From: Glandiceps talaboti
Lineage: Eukaryota > Hemichordata > Enteropneusta > Spengelidae
NCBI RefSeq assembly: GCF_964340395.1
Contig: NC_135557.1
Location: forward strand, 11,991,046 to 12,055,045
Reading direction: 5' to 3'
Length of the DNA: 64,000 nt
The translations under genes were made by a program, and so were the position numbers. The notes beneath the pieces are model-generated. The model made no database searches, had not been told where the DNA came from, and worked only from the letters and a program-made list of their open reading frames with translations. Shown one piece after another: positions 23,099-34,975 of the stretch (within the stretch, counting starts at the first letter, position 1; each line of letters begins with the position of its first letter).

Positions 23099-24030
23099 GA
23101 CACGGTACTACTTATCAACTGAGTTTATAGCCTGTTCCGTACTCGCTGGTCATATGCTTTTCATTCTATTGAATTGCCCGTGTACATGTACACAGTGCAT
23201 CCTACCAAGGTGATATTACAGTGACCTCAAAGCCGCTTGGCATTGACAATTGTCAGGGACGCTTCGAGTCATTGAGACTCTGACAGTTTGCATTTAACAC
23301 AAGTCATAAAAGTTATTATTAGGACCGCTGAATACGGTCCATTAAGTTATCACAAAGCTAATACAATGTCTAAGAATTCTGTTCATGCACTGCAACAATT
23401 GAAGGCGAAAAAAAAACACATCTCAAACTGTTGGTTTTTACACAGACATGTGAGAAATGATCGGAGAAAGGTAGAAATATACAAAGGTACAAAAGTGACA
23501 GAAAGCGGATCAATCAATATCTCCGTTGATGAAATTATATTCAGATAAGGCTAACAGGTTTGGTGTGAAAAATACCGGAATCAATAAGAAACTGGACATG
23601 CTATATCATATTGGAATATTTTGACACGGTACTACCTATCAACTGAGTTTATAGCCTGTTCCTTACCCGCTGGTCATATGCTTTTCATTCTATTGAATTG
23701 CCCATGTAGATGTACACAGTGCATCCTACCCCGGTGATCATGATACTACAGTGACCTCAAAGCTGCTTGGCATTGACAATTATCAAGGTCGCCTCAAGTC
23801 AAGGAGACTCTGACAGTTTGCATTTAACTCAAGTCATAAAAGTTTTATTATGACCGCTGAATACGGTCCATTAAGTTATCACAAAGCTAATACAATGTCT
23901 AAGAATTCTTTTCATGCACTGCAACAATTTGAAGGCGAAAAAAAAGCACATCTCAAACTATTGTTTTTTAACCAGACATGTGAGAAATGCTCGGAGAAAA
24001 GTAGAAATATACAAAGGTTTAGAAATTGGC
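23050..24030. repeat. Tandem duplication with a period of about 527 bp
   Basis: The segments 23058-23560 and 23585-24030 match (both contain AAACTGGACATGCTATATCA and ACACAAAGCTAATACAATGT-like stretches). Further copies lie at about 35330-35900, 50470-50950 and 52800-53250. The open frame around MTAEYGPLSYHKANTMSKNS is frameshifted by indels among copies, so I do not call it coding. Confidence 0.75.
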
Positions 24031-24148
24031 AGGTGTGATCACTTGAATTTCGGTTTTACATGAAATTACAGATGTCAATTGCAACCATATACTTATCCTG
24101 AAACAATTTCAACGTTTGGCTTATTCATCGTTACAGTAATCATCAAAC

Positions 24149-24196
24149 ATGATGTTGGAACAACTTTTGGATTATAAATGTTCAACTTCAAAGCGA
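24149..24196 (+). other. Exon-like segment with ATGATG and strong donor, copy 1 of 3
   Basis: The segment runs from ATGATGTTGGAACAAC to AAGCGAG|GTAAGTG and recurs at 36019-36067 and 53377-53425. If spliced to the ATG micro-exon it meets a stop, so at most it is an upstream leader exon with an upstream ORF. It may be a remnant of another gene. Confidence 0.3.
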
Positions 24197-24898
24197 GGTA
24201 AGTGTCTCTGTCAAAAGTTAAAAGTTGTTACAATGCTTACATGTGATCGATACTGTATGTGTGTGCGTGTGTTTGTGTGTATAAGTGTGTGTATTGATGT
24301 ATATTTTGTTGTTGTCTACTTGACTTTATATTTTAAAATCCAAGCAAGGACAAATGCATTGCAGGAGATTTATATTGAACTCCATTGATCGACGAAAGCT
24401 TGATGTTACAGCGGTCAACAGAAACACATAAAATGAACTATTCAACATACTACCCTATTCAAATATACGTCACATCAAAAACTAAATTCTTTTACTTTTA
24501 ATTACTTTTTTGCTTTTTACAAAGGGGGATTTATAACCATTTGTTAGCTGACAACATTATTCACAAGTTGATTTAAGTTGGAAAGGCCACATGCTAGTCT
24601 TACAGTGTTATTGTACACTTGATATGGAAACTATAAATGATTGTACAAACGAGGAAAACGCTTTATTAGTTGGGTGTTCAGATTGGTAAATACACCTATT
24701 CTGAATATCTGCTGCTGTACATTATACTATATAGACAAAATATGTCGACGTACTTTGATGGATGGGTGGATTGGTAGAAACAACTACTGGAGAATGTCAA
24801 GGTTGACTTAGAGATAATCGTATTTCTGCAAATGTGTACGTGTAAGGATAAACATAAGGGGAGGGTCAAAACATAGGGTCCGGGGGGAAATAATCGAG

Positions 24899-24948
<50 letters not shown>

Positions 24949-24998
24949 TCGACATCAACATCAACATCAACAACATCACGAACAACAACAACATCACG

Positions 24999-25038
<40 letters not shown>

Positions 25039-25090
25039 TCAACAAAATCATCGTCATCATCATTATCATGAACAACAACAACAACAATTT
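24899..25090. repeat. (CAA)n microsatellite with CATCAA variants
   Basis: Trinucleotide array in two main blocks (24899-24950 and 25004-25040) with interrupted stretches between and after. Confidence 0.95.
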
Positions 25091-25324
25091 ATGCCTGCTG
25101 GCCATTTAGATGATTCGTCAAATGTTCAAATTCGGTGTTAAAGTTGTTTCAATAAAATAGTACAGACAACCAAACCAAAAAGAAACTGGTTAAACAGTTA
25201 ATGTTAGCAGTCAACCACGGTGACCTGATTGTTGCTTGCCTAACATGAGCTAGTAACAGAAGTGTGTCCATTATACGGTATATCAATATAAGATTATTAC
25301 CGTTTCGTCACAATAACCATAGGA

Positions 25325-28300
25325 TATGGCAGAATCTGTCCTTCTATCCACAACTTCGTGTCTTGAAATATCGTTGTGGTTGATTTACATGCAGGAAAAT
25401 GACATTCATGGAAGATCTCCCTAAGACTATCTACTAGAACTTAAATTAAATATGTCAGAACCCTTTCATGCTCGGGTGCAAGTGTGATGTACTCGGGACA
25501 TTTGAACTTGCAGTGTTCTCAGCGGCAATACCCTCGTAAACGTGGAGCAGAAAACACAACCAGCACAAGTGCAAATACCACTTTGCATTATCCACACCCA
25601 CACACACGCGGTATGGGGTTCTGTTATTGATACATGTGTTTTATTATCCTACAAAAAACTTTCCGTAAATTTGACACAATGCAATCACGCGCTTTCGTGT
25701 AGAATGAACGACTGCGTCTTCATTTGCATGTTACTTGCATGCGGGTATGCAAATAACGCAGTGCAAATACCACTAGTGTACTGTGCAGGCGCACTGGTGC
25801 AAGTAATCTCTGGTACATATGTAACTATGTGGGTACTGTTTAATGAAATTAGTGAGACTTCAACATTGAAACAATGAGAAGTGACATTTACATGGGGCAC
25901 TTATCTGGATATAGGAGATTAAAGTTAAATAGGTCAATACAGGCAGGTGAACTCTACCATTCAATAGTTGAAATAAAAATCATCTGAGCAGTCAACCTAG
26001 TAAAGAAGCCGTTCTTTCTTCAATTAATTTCAGTTTAGAAAATAGAAAAACGATCATTTTTTCTGTCACACACATTATTGACACTGATTTTAAATCATCA
26101 CAATACTATTCTCGCAAACCAGAGCTGTTATTTCTTCTGAAACACTGCGACAGTCTGTCTTGAACAGTGCCATAAAAGAAGGTGTGGTCTAAGACGATGA
26201 TGCAAAATACACATATACGAAGTTCTGCCAGATCAACATTGATACCAACACTTTTTAAGATGACAAACTGGCGTTCATACCATACCAATGTTTGCATATT
26301 GTGCTGCTCCCAATTCTAATTTGACGGACTGATAGGTGCAAGATGTGATGGAAGTGTGGAATGGGATTGTACGACATATATCATTCTTATGGGCGGGTGG
26401 GTGGGTGGGTGGGTGGGTGGGTGAGTGAGTGAGTGAGTGAGTGAGTGAGTGAGTGAGTGAGTGAGTGAGTGAGTGAGTGAGTGAGTGAGTAGGTGAGTGA
26501 GTGAGTGAGTGAGTGAGTGAGTGAGTGAGTGAGTGAGTGAGTGGGTGAGTGAGTGAGTGAGTGAGTGAGTGAGTGAGTGAGTGAGTGAGTGAGTGAGTGA
26601 GTAAGTGAGTGAATGAGTGAATGAGAGGGGCGGGTGAATAAATGGAGGGATAGGTGTCTGAGTGGACAGCTGAATGGGTTGGTGTACAAAATTATATATA
26701 TATATCCAAATGTAGGTTCCAGATCTTCTGCTGTAAAGTGCTCGATACGGATGTAGATATATATATATATATATAGTTTATTTAACTGATTGCTTGAAGG
26801 AATTGTAAACGGTAGAGTTTCAGTTATACATAGGTCATGAGAAAAAAGGTCGAAACTTTCAGATAAAGCATTTGAGATAAATCAAAGACACACCTGAATA
26901 AGTAATAGTCTTGCTCGGAAAACCTGTATTTTCCAAAGTTGGTCAATTAAAATATCTCAAATAAGCTATTTTTATAATGTCTGTATTTCAAAAACATGTG
27001 TCGTTCAGTAAAAGGGTGCTGGTATTTCAAGTGGATGGATATATGGGTACATATGGAAATTACCTAACCTCCACAAGGTTATTGTGTTTGGTAAACTTAT
27101 CATGAGTGGAGACTTTATATCAACAGTTCATTTCACTAAGTATAAAATGTTATCACCTAATACATCGTTGCAATGACAGTCTCCAAAAAGACAACATACT
27201 TATTATCTCGGCCTCAAGGAACTATCTGAGTGGCTTTTTCAAAGGCAAAAAGCAAAGGTTGTTTTAATTATAACGATGTTGCTTAGACTTCACTTTCCAT
27301 ACAATCAACCCTGGTCTTGATTGTATGGGTGGGTGGATAGATAAATTGATGGGCAAGTGGAGTGTTTGTTAATAATGTTTCTAATGGTTCTTGTAGTGAA
27401 GAAATTAGGTTTTGATTAGACGAAAACAGACTCCTTCCCACGATATGGGGCGCAGTGGACGTGAATAGAACTATTGACAAAATCTATCTCAATTGACAAA
27501 ATTGACAAGCCTCTTTAAATTTAAACATCCCCTGGCATTTTTATAACCCTGTCGAATAAAACGTTGCAGTCAATTGTTCATATGTTTGTATTATATGTCA
27601 CACACTAGAGAAAGGGAACGGTCTAGGACAAGCTAAGGTACTATAATCGACCAACCAAGCGTTCACTCATAAACATTTCGTGATAACAGTAAAATTCCAA
27701 ATATAAAATATGGGTTGTTTGGTACAAACATTTACTAGTTAAAGACATTTCAACCTGACAATGTTTTTAAATAAATAGCTTACTCATTTCTTGTGTGCAT
27801 TGCCAATTGTAACCAACTCCCTGAAGTGAATATAGGGCAAGTATTCTATGGAAGTGTACATCATTTATCCACTTTGTTGTTAGCAACGAAGTATTCGTAA
27901 CTATAAACAAATCATGTTGCCATCAAAAACAAATATGATATTTGAATGTCAATGGTAGTTATGTTTTCACCAATGAAATTACCGAATTGATTAAGAATTA
28001 ACGTCTCAATGCTTGTTTTGACCAATTACACAGTCGAACTGAAAGTTTGCATTTCGCCACTCCCTTACTGTATTTTAGTCCCAGTGTTCAGGCAACAACC
28101 TCAGCACTCCATCGGCATCTGTGGCTGTTTGAAATTGTCGAAACCAGGTAAGTCAAATGTTACATTTAGGAAGGCGACTACTTCTTATTTTTCAATTGAT
28201 TTTGACGAATATTTTATTGTCATCATTGAAGTCCTACATATATGACCGAAATTTGTAGCACAGGCTTTCAATGTGTCTCGTAACTACGGTGCTAATACCA

Positions 28301-29073
28301 GAGCAACATCGACTTGTTTTTCATATTAATTTATCTTTTTCCACTCACCTCGTTCTCACTTTTTGTTACCGCGGCTGTCATTCCTGTTTTGGTCCCCCTT
28401 CCTATATCTCGTGCCTTCCGTTCAACAGCTCTTCTTGTCGACAAACCTTTCTTTGGTTATTCATAAGGACAGGTAGCCTCGTCGATCAGCAGCCGTTTAT
28501 TTTTTAAAAAGCACAACATTGATATTTTTGCAAACGAAATGCAAACGTTGTAGATAATTAATCGATAAAACTGGATGTTTTTTTTTTATGATCTCTACAA
28601 CTAAAAATTAATCAAGTGACAGATTTACATGAAATTACGCTAGTTAAGTATAGAAAACGAATAACTACCAAACTAGAGAGACTATACAGTTTCAATTAAG
28701 CGGCATAGCATATAAAAGATACATTTTTATCCCACTTTCAACACAAAAGAACCCCAAATGTAACATTTTATGAGTGTGCTCACTATCAATGTGTCTGTAG
28801 TTTGTTTTATGTAATTTGTAACAAAAGGAGGAAGACTGTGTGAGATGTAGAAACATCGTGCCGCCTAATTGAAACTGTATAATCTCTGTTGTTTGGTAGT
28901 AATTATGAAATACAAGTTACTTCTGACCTATTTTGGGTTACTTAAAACTAAAACGTAAGACACTGGTCTGTACCCAAGTAACATATCTATTTAAAAAAGT
29001 GTAATTTATTGCTTGTGGAATTGTAGAAAATGATTTCAGGTTTTGATTTTGGGATTGTTCTGTTTCAATTCAG
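25325..29073 (+). pseudogene. Truncated duplicate of the gene B 5' region, no coding exons
   Basis: About 25325-29073 is collinear with about 7806-11098, apart from an insertion at about 25850-26276. It includes the putative leader exon (donor at 28147/28148) and intron 0. Homology stops at the splice acceptor (TTTCAATTCAG, about 29073) where the ATG micro-exon should start. From there the sequence runs into a foldback element and LINE relics. The unit therefore carries the 5' flank but no gene. Confidence 0.75.
26392..26635. repeat. (GAGT)n microsatellite, long
   Basis: About 240 bases of GAGT after a GGGT block. It is the expanded counterpart of the array at 8572-8640. Confidence 0.95.
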
Positions 29074-29081
29074 TTTTATGT

Positions 29082-29231
29082 ACCGGCTGTAGCTATGGAA
29101 TTTGTCATTCTGATCAAAAGCTCAATGCTAAAAAAAACGCTGAACGACTTCATGCTCTTTTATAACCATTGTAAATCATTTGATCTACCAAGCTTTTGAT
29201 CAGAATGACAAATTCCATAGTTACAGCCGGT
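29082..29231. mobile_element. Foldback/MITE-like inverted repeat at the truncation point
   Basis: Arm 29082-29122 (ACCGGCTGTAGCTATGGAAT...) is the reverse complement of arm 29191-29231 with one mismatch. A 68-base AT-rich loop separates the arms. It begins about 8 bases after the array homology ends. No coding capacity is seen. Confidence 0.8.
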
Positions 29232-30039
29232 CGGTACAAAAAAAATACAGGCCAGGCCAGGTAAAGACATATTTTTTGTATTCACATTCACATTCGGATC
29301 CAAAGATCCGTATCTGTTTTTATTTCCAATATATATTAGTTTTAATGGTAAATTTTACCTCCTTTATAAATGCTACTCGAATTTGTTCATGTTCTGTTGA
29401 AAACATATATTATAAATACCCGGAACTGCTCAAACAATGTCTCTCTTGATAACTGGACCATTAATTGTCAACTTTAAATATTGCTCACATGGAGCATGCG
29501 CATTTAGATGTTTCGTAGGTTGTGTAGTAGGCTAATAGAAATCATTTGGCCTATATATTTGCTACATTGCATACACAAGAAGTGAGTATAAATGGTAGAT
29601 AGATACACACCCAATGATGGAAATTACAAAGAATAGAATGTACACATAACCTGATGACCAGATTTTTTTGTGCCAACTTTCAATGACCATTGATGCAACG
29701 TATATGTTAGTCTTGGTTGCCTAGACTCACCATTCTCGCAAACCAGAGCTGTTATTTTACATTATTCAATCATCCCGTTGAAGGCATGACATTCACAAGC
29801 CATTAACGGTCCAAGTGCAACAAACCCGCGGGCTTGCCTGACGAAAACGGGTGTCATAAAAGTTGTTTGCATCTCTAAAGCTGTTTGTAGTGTTACTTAT
29901 AATAGCCTAATAAATTGATAACAACTGATATAAGACGGAGATAAGGTTTGCCTCAATTGACCCACTCCTTAGAAATGATCTTACGCTGTGAACTACACTG
30001 TTTACTTGTGTTATGTAAGAGCCCATCATCACATGTGTA

Positions 30040-30720
30040 AATATTGGTACTCTTTGATAACAAGTGGACTTGCTTCTTTAATGGCTTGTCCCAGTAATGA
30101 AAAATGTTATGAATCTTTAGAAAGAATACATTATCTTGCTTGCCGTTCTTTTCTCGGAGTATCTTGTAATGCTCCAAACGTCACAGTGTTGGGTGATTGT
30201 GGTAGATACCCTATATATATTTGCATATACTGCTAAGCGTTGTGTAAAATATTGGGCAAAATTACTAAATTTGTCAAAGAAAAGGTATCCCCGTCAATGT
30301 TATGACATGGTTTATTCTATCGAATGTTCTGGTGTAAAAACAAGACCAACTTGGGTTAATAAGGTCAAAAATTTGCTGTCTCTCGCCAACTTACGTGACG
30401 TTTGGGAAAGACAAGAGGTTGGCTGTATTGATAGTTTTGTGAGGTTATTTGTTTAAAACTTTAAAAAGGTATTTGTTCACAAAATGGCAAAGTGAAGTTT
30501 GTTCAATGGACAAGTTGGTGACATACAGAGAGTTTAAGACCTCACTCGAGCCAGAGAAATATTTGTTCATTGTTAAAGTACCTATACACCTCAAGCCCGC
30601 TTTCGTTGTTCTACACACTATCTCAGAATAGAGACTAATAGAAAACACAATATTGAAAGATGGCAACGCCTTTTGTCAGTTATGTCACTCTAATGAATTT
30701 GTTATAAATGAGGAAACAAA
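30040..30720 (+). mobile_element. Degraded LINE reverse-transcriptase C-terminal region
   Basis: Broken frames read in order: LGVSCNAPNVTVLGDCGRYP, AYTAKRCVKYWAKLL, SKKRYPRQCYDM, WVNKVKNLLSLANLRDVW, FKTLKRYLFTKWQ, YREFKTSLEPEKY and RCSTHYLRIETNRK. This is the layout of the region downstream of the RT core in a common group of animal non-LTR retrotransposons (GDxGRYP..., CxKYW, LEPEKY, RCSNHxLxIE). Frameshifts lie near 30215, 30455 and 30660. The copy is dead and 5'-truncated, and its 3' end is cut by a SINE-like unit. Confidence 0.75.
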
Positions 30721-30805
30721 AGTGACACATGTAGGAATCGAACCCACATCCCCCTAAATGCTAATCAGAGTAGAGAGGTCTAACCAGCTGAGCTAACGTG
30801 TCAAC
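30700..30805 (-). mobile_element. tRNA-derived SINE-like unit 1
   Basis: On the minus strand it has an A box (TTAGCTCAGCTGG, 30784-30796) and a B box (GGTTCGATTCC, 30734-30744) at tRNA spacing. These are internal RNA polymerase III promoter elements. The anticodon arm does not fold as a canonical tRNA. The shared tail (TTTCCTCATTTATAA on the minus strand) matches unit 2. Confidence 0.7.
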
Positions 30806-31028
30806 AGGTAGATTCCGTGAATTGTTCCAGGATGTCTTTCACGAGGCGGTGGTTAGAGGCCAACTCATTTTAATGCTTTTACCTTTCAACCTAAGGATCT
30901 AACTAGATTCACAGGTCTCCCTGGCTAAGGGGTGGCCAACTTAGGAATCGGTTATTAAAGCAGTGAGACTTTTTAAGTTTTGGGTTTGCTATAAGTTAAA
31001 GAAACTCACCATAAGACTTTATGAGTTT

Positions 31029-31125
31029 TGTTATAAATGAGGAAAGAAAAGTGACACATGTAGTAATCGAACCCACGTCCCCCGAAACACTAGTCAGAGT
31101 GCTCTAACCAGCTGAGCTAACGTCT
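31029..31125 (-). mobile_element. tRNA-derived SINE-like unit 2
   Basis: On the minus strand the A box is at 31108-31120 and the B box (GGTTCGATTAC) at 31063-31073. The tail is the same as in unit 1 but the outer flanks differ, so the two are separate insertions rather than one duplication. Confidence 0.7.
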
Positions 31126-32193
31126 AAAGAGGTTGAAGGTATTGTATATCACGTAGTATGCAAGGGGCAATCTGATTGGTTGTAGTGTTTACATACAAAA
31201 TGAATAAATTAGCTATATCACAAGTACGGATATTGTATATGAATGCATCCACAGCCAGTGGGAGGCTTGTTAAGAACGTTGCCGTAAAACAGGTCGTGGT
31301 TTGCGACGATGGAGTATATATAGCTCAACTTCTTGTTTTTCCCCACTAACGAAAAGCAGATTTTGATCTAATCAATGGATTAAAAAGAACATCAGAAATA
31401 CAAAAATAATTGAAGCTGCAGTTGAATACCGCTGTAACATAGCAAATGGACATGCAAAAGATTCTACTTTGGCAATTACAACACCGTTTCCTTGACGATA
31501 CTACTGGTCATCAGTTTTACTATGGCTAATATTTAGGCAAACATATTTCTCATGAAGTATAACGTCACAACACCTTAAATTGCTGACTTAATCAAATCTG
31601 AGAAAACCTGTAAAACACAGCAAAATCTTATATAAATCCCGAATAATAAGCAAGTCTGTGGAGTCTTTGTATTTGTCACATAGTGCACGAACTTCTACTG
31701 AAACTGGGTCTTTTCTTGACTTTGGAGCTTGACGTGTCCGTGAGAGAATGAACATAAGGAAATTCTCCCTTGTGCGGCATACAAAACGAAGTTCAGTTTC
31801 AGTCCATTAAAAATGCTGTTATTACCATATATACACAGAGTGTGTTTTTGCAATTAGTCAACATTTTTCTGTCACCATAGTCATGCCATATATAATGCAT
31901 ACAAAATAGCTACAAAGTAAAGAGTGTATTTGGATATATAGATTAGTTGAATGTTGAATAATTACTAGCAGTAGAAGAATCGAACGAGATGACTTCAGTA
32001 TATATTTGAGTCGCCACCACCACCACCACCATCACCATCACCATCATATGTCATTACCACCACCAGCACTACTATCACCATCATCATCATCACATTTCAC
32101 CACCCATCACCACCTCCATTACCAGCATCAGCACCATCGTCATCATTACAATAACCACCACCACCCCTATCATCATCATCATCATCATCATCG

Positions 32194-32248
<55 letters not shown>

Positions 32249-32557
32249 TGTTACTCGACTGACAAAAACGGTTGCTTGAAATGAGATATTATGTCATACA
32301 CGTTTTCTTTGTTGTCGTGCCCTGAGCTGATCTATTTTCGTGTGAAATCTGCGCAGATAAGTATCGACAAACGAAATGTTTTATTTTAAAAATTCATATC
32401 CAAAGAGGAATTCGAAACGAAAAAAAATGAAAAAGTACTTGATAATTTTTACTTCATGCATTTACCAATACATGACAATATTAGTTTAATTTGTGTGTAT
32501 TATGTGCATAACTTACAGATACATTAATAAACTTCGTGATTTTTCTTCATTATGTAG
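31126..32557. other. Upstream region or intron of the sulfotransferase gene
   Basis: No coding exon is seen. A TATATATAG near 31314-31322 could be a TATA box, though AT-rich DNA makes this weak. A CAT/CAC array lies at 32010-32250. The segment ends with a good acceptor (CTTCATTATGTAG, 32557), so a 5' leader exon should exist somewhere upstream. Confidence 0.45.
32010..32250. repeat. (CAC)n/(CAT)n microsatellite
   Basis: Trinucleotide array. Its open frame would be a poly-His protein and is an artefact. Confidence 0.95.
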
Positions 32558-32598
32558 AAACTGCTAGCGGCTATCCTTGTGAACGTGAAAGTCCAATA

Positions 32599-33774
32599 AT
32601 GGAGAGGTTGAAACTTGTGACAAATCGTAAATTATCGGTACTCATCACACTGATGATCTCTGTTATTAGTATGACGTCACTTCTTGTCTACATAGTAAGA
32701 ACAAATAACATATACTACTATCATGGAACGGCTACAGATCAACTTCAAAAGACCTCACGATTCAGTGTTTCAAAAACTCCAACATTAACTCCTCCACCTT
32801 CCTTTTGCGAAGGTATAAATCAAACGAGCATTAATAATTCAATATCATGCGAAATACTGATGACTGCACTAAGATTTTGTCAAAATGACATAAAGGTGGG
32901 AAGAAATCCACTTCCAAATTTTTATCTCACCAGAAATGCGAGTGATTACTCGGATTACAACGAGTATCGTGCAGCAAACATTGCCCATGTACATTTACCT
33001 AAGTCAGGTGGTACATCAGTAGATAACTTGCTCAAAGAAATGGCAAAGAAGAACAAGATGAGAAGTATTGTTGTAAGTCATTGTAAACATCTCTACAAAA
33101 CTGGAAAAGCAATGAGAAACAATAAACAACGACAGTTCTTTTACTCAAAGAGGGTTTATGGCATCCACGATTACGCGGATCCGGAAAGACCATTTGCTTA
33201 TGTCACCTGGTTTCGGGATCCAATCAAACGTCTTGTTTCGTCATATTTCTATAACAAGAAAACGAAGTGTTCTGGTTTTCATGAGATATGCGTCAAATAC
33301 GTCGTTAAAAGTTCTAATATTACGGATTATCTCATGAAAACTAAAAATATCCATTTCCAAGACATGAATAATCACTACTCACGACTTCTACAATTTGGAG
33401 ATTATCCGGAAATCGATTTCACATTCGAAGATGGCGTCAAAGTTGGTGGAGTTGGCCTTAAAAACGCAACAAACATACCTCCAATAGAAGAAAAACACTT
33501 CCTAGTAGCCAAGAGAAATCTGGAAGAGAACATGGCATTTGTTGGCCTGACTGAAGATTTCAAGACGTCACAAGACATGTTGAGTCGTCTTTTTGGAATA
33601 CGCTTACAGAAGAAAGAAATACATGCCAATGCAAATAACCATGGATACGACTTAACAGAATTTGAATACAACGAGTTACGTCGTCGAAATATATGGGATT
33701 TTTTACTCTATGATATTGCTAGGGATATCTATTACCGACAAAAAGAAAAATATGTGCAGAGTTTGCATAGGTAA
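32599..33774 (+). CDS. Golgi-type carbohydrate (HS/uronyl 2-O-like) sulfotransferase
   Basis: The frame is intact over 391 aa from ATG 32599. The preceding in-frame part lies after a splice acceptor at 32557 and has no ATG, so this is the natural start. The order is: a short basic cytosolic tail; a signal anchor at about residues 12-34 (LSVLITLMISVISMTSLLVY); a stem with NQT, NNS and NAS sequons; the PAPS 5'-phosphosulfate loop HLPKSGGTS at about 132-140; a His in YGIHDYAD at about 190, where the 2-O-sulfotransferase family has its catalytic histidine; the 3'-phosphate site TWFRDPIKRLVSSYFY at about 204-218; and ENMAFVGLTEDF near the C-terminus. This matches type II Golgi enzymes of the heparan sulfate 2-O/uronyl 2-O group, which sulfate glycans using PAPS. 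Exact substrate is unknown. It lies between array blocks and appears single-copy here. Confidence 0.88.
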   Translation: MERLKLVTNRKLSVLITLMISVISMTSLLVYIVRTNNIYYYHGTATDQLQKTSRFSVSKTPTLTPPPSFCEGINQTSINNSISCEILMTALRFCQNDIKVGRNPLPNFYLTRNASDYSDYNEYRAANIAHVHLPKSGGTSVDNLLKEMAKKNKMRSIVVSHCKHLYKTGKAMRNNKQRQFFYSKRVYGIHDYADPERPFAYVTWFRDPIKRLVSSYFYNKKTKCSGFHEICVKYVVKSSNITDYLMKTKNIHFQDMNNHYSRLLQFGDYPEIDFTFEDGVKVGGVGLKNATNIPPIEEKHFLVAKRNLEENMAFVGLTEDFKTSQDMLSRLFGIRLQKKEIHANANNHGYDLTEFEYNELRRRNIWDFLLYDIARDIYYRQKEKYVQSLHR

Positions 33775-34704
33775 CTTACTCGTGCATTATCCAAGGTGTA
33801 TGTCACTATTTCTTTCGGTAAATAATGTATTACAGACAGAAATTTTAGAGTTTGTTCTAACATCTTCTCTGTTGTTTTTAATTCATTTGATCTTTATATC
33901 TTAGTAATTGAATTATAATGAAATGCAATGATTCAAACGATGTTTTCATTGGGTGGTGTCTGTGAATTTGAAATGCAATGATCAAAACAATGTTTTCATT
34001 GGGTGGTATTTGTGAATTTGAATTATGCTAATTTACAATAGTTTTTTTTAGAGTTTTTCAAAGGATGATTCTTAACAAAAACACTTTTTACCTATAACTG
34101 GTTTGAATCGAAAAAAAAAAGTTACTGCTTTGTTCGTAATTGATGCAGGAAAATCCCGTAGAACAAATGTGACACAGCAGACGTAGCAGATCGATGACTA
34201 GCGTAAAAGAAACATAAGCAAAATTCCCACAACTGGTACCTGGTCACTCGAGGCTTGCAAAACAAAGGGTCTTAGGACCAAGAGTGTACAATACACAAGA
34301 ATAACCGAACAATGTTACGACACTGAAAAACACAATTGGTGTTATTTTGTCTTATTAACTTAACTTTCATTGGTTGATGTAAATATATACAAATCGGGTC
34401 CATCAAAAGCAATGGGTGAATGAACTTATAAACTATGACCTGGATGAATACATTAAAAACAGTAATCGTTGAGATGTACATTCCGTGATTCCACTCTCCT
34501 TTTTGTCTTAATTTTCTACTTTTATAATCGAGTAATACAAATATCAGTGATTTCCTTTTATCATCATTATCACGGTCTCCTGTCTGACCAAAATAAATTG
34601 TTATGCCACGAACTCAATTCTTGTGGCTTCTTGATATGTTTTTATGTATACACTTTACATGATGGACTTGGTGAAACCCTGTTCATGAGGTATCTATATT
34701 TCGA
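33775..34704. other. 3' flank of the sulfotransferase gene
   Basis: It contains a short local duplication near 33915-34025 (GAAATGCAATGATTCAAACG and a close copy). From about 34391 it is homologous to about 51973 onward, which marks the start of the 17.5 kb repeat unit. No gene is seen. Confidence 0.5.
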
Positions 34705-34975
34705 GAAATGTACTTAAATTTGTCGAATAAATTAATATTGTCGTGGATAACAGTCCACATCTGTTTACTGTCAGTGCCATTGTCTATTGTGCATCTAAAG
34801 AATGGTAATAACACTGCATCTTCACAGCTACTTTTCGCAGTCCACGTGAGGTCATTATCACTCGGAGAGTTCGTATTATATACTATACATGATCAAAACC
34901 TTAGTCCAATACCACAATGAGTTGTGAATTCACTCATAATACGGTTCAATAACATAGAGTCTACAGTATCGCAGA
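34705..34975 (-). pseudogene. Broken copy of the minus-strand exon at 52177-52434
   Basis: On the minus strand it reads MLLNRIMSEFTTHCGIGLRF, then a TGA stop, then SCIVYNTNSPSDNDLTW, CEDAVLLPFFRCTIDNGTDS and KQMWTVIHDN. An extra T after FDKF then shifts the frame. Relative to the intact copy it also has one in-frame 3-base insertion near the start. Confidence 0.55.

Noticed and set aside
23288-24038. Repeated frame with MTAEYGPLSYHKANTMSKNS
   Set aside because: Five copies differ by indels that are not multiples of three, so it behaves as non-coding repeat DNA.
30722-30805. Functional tRNA gene on the minus strand
   Set aside because: A and B boxes are present, but the anticodon arm and acceptor pairing are not convincing. 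It shares a non-tRNA tail with a second copy, so a SINE fits better.
32006-32284. Poly-His frame
   Set aside because: CAC/CAT microsatellite with no flanking coding signal.
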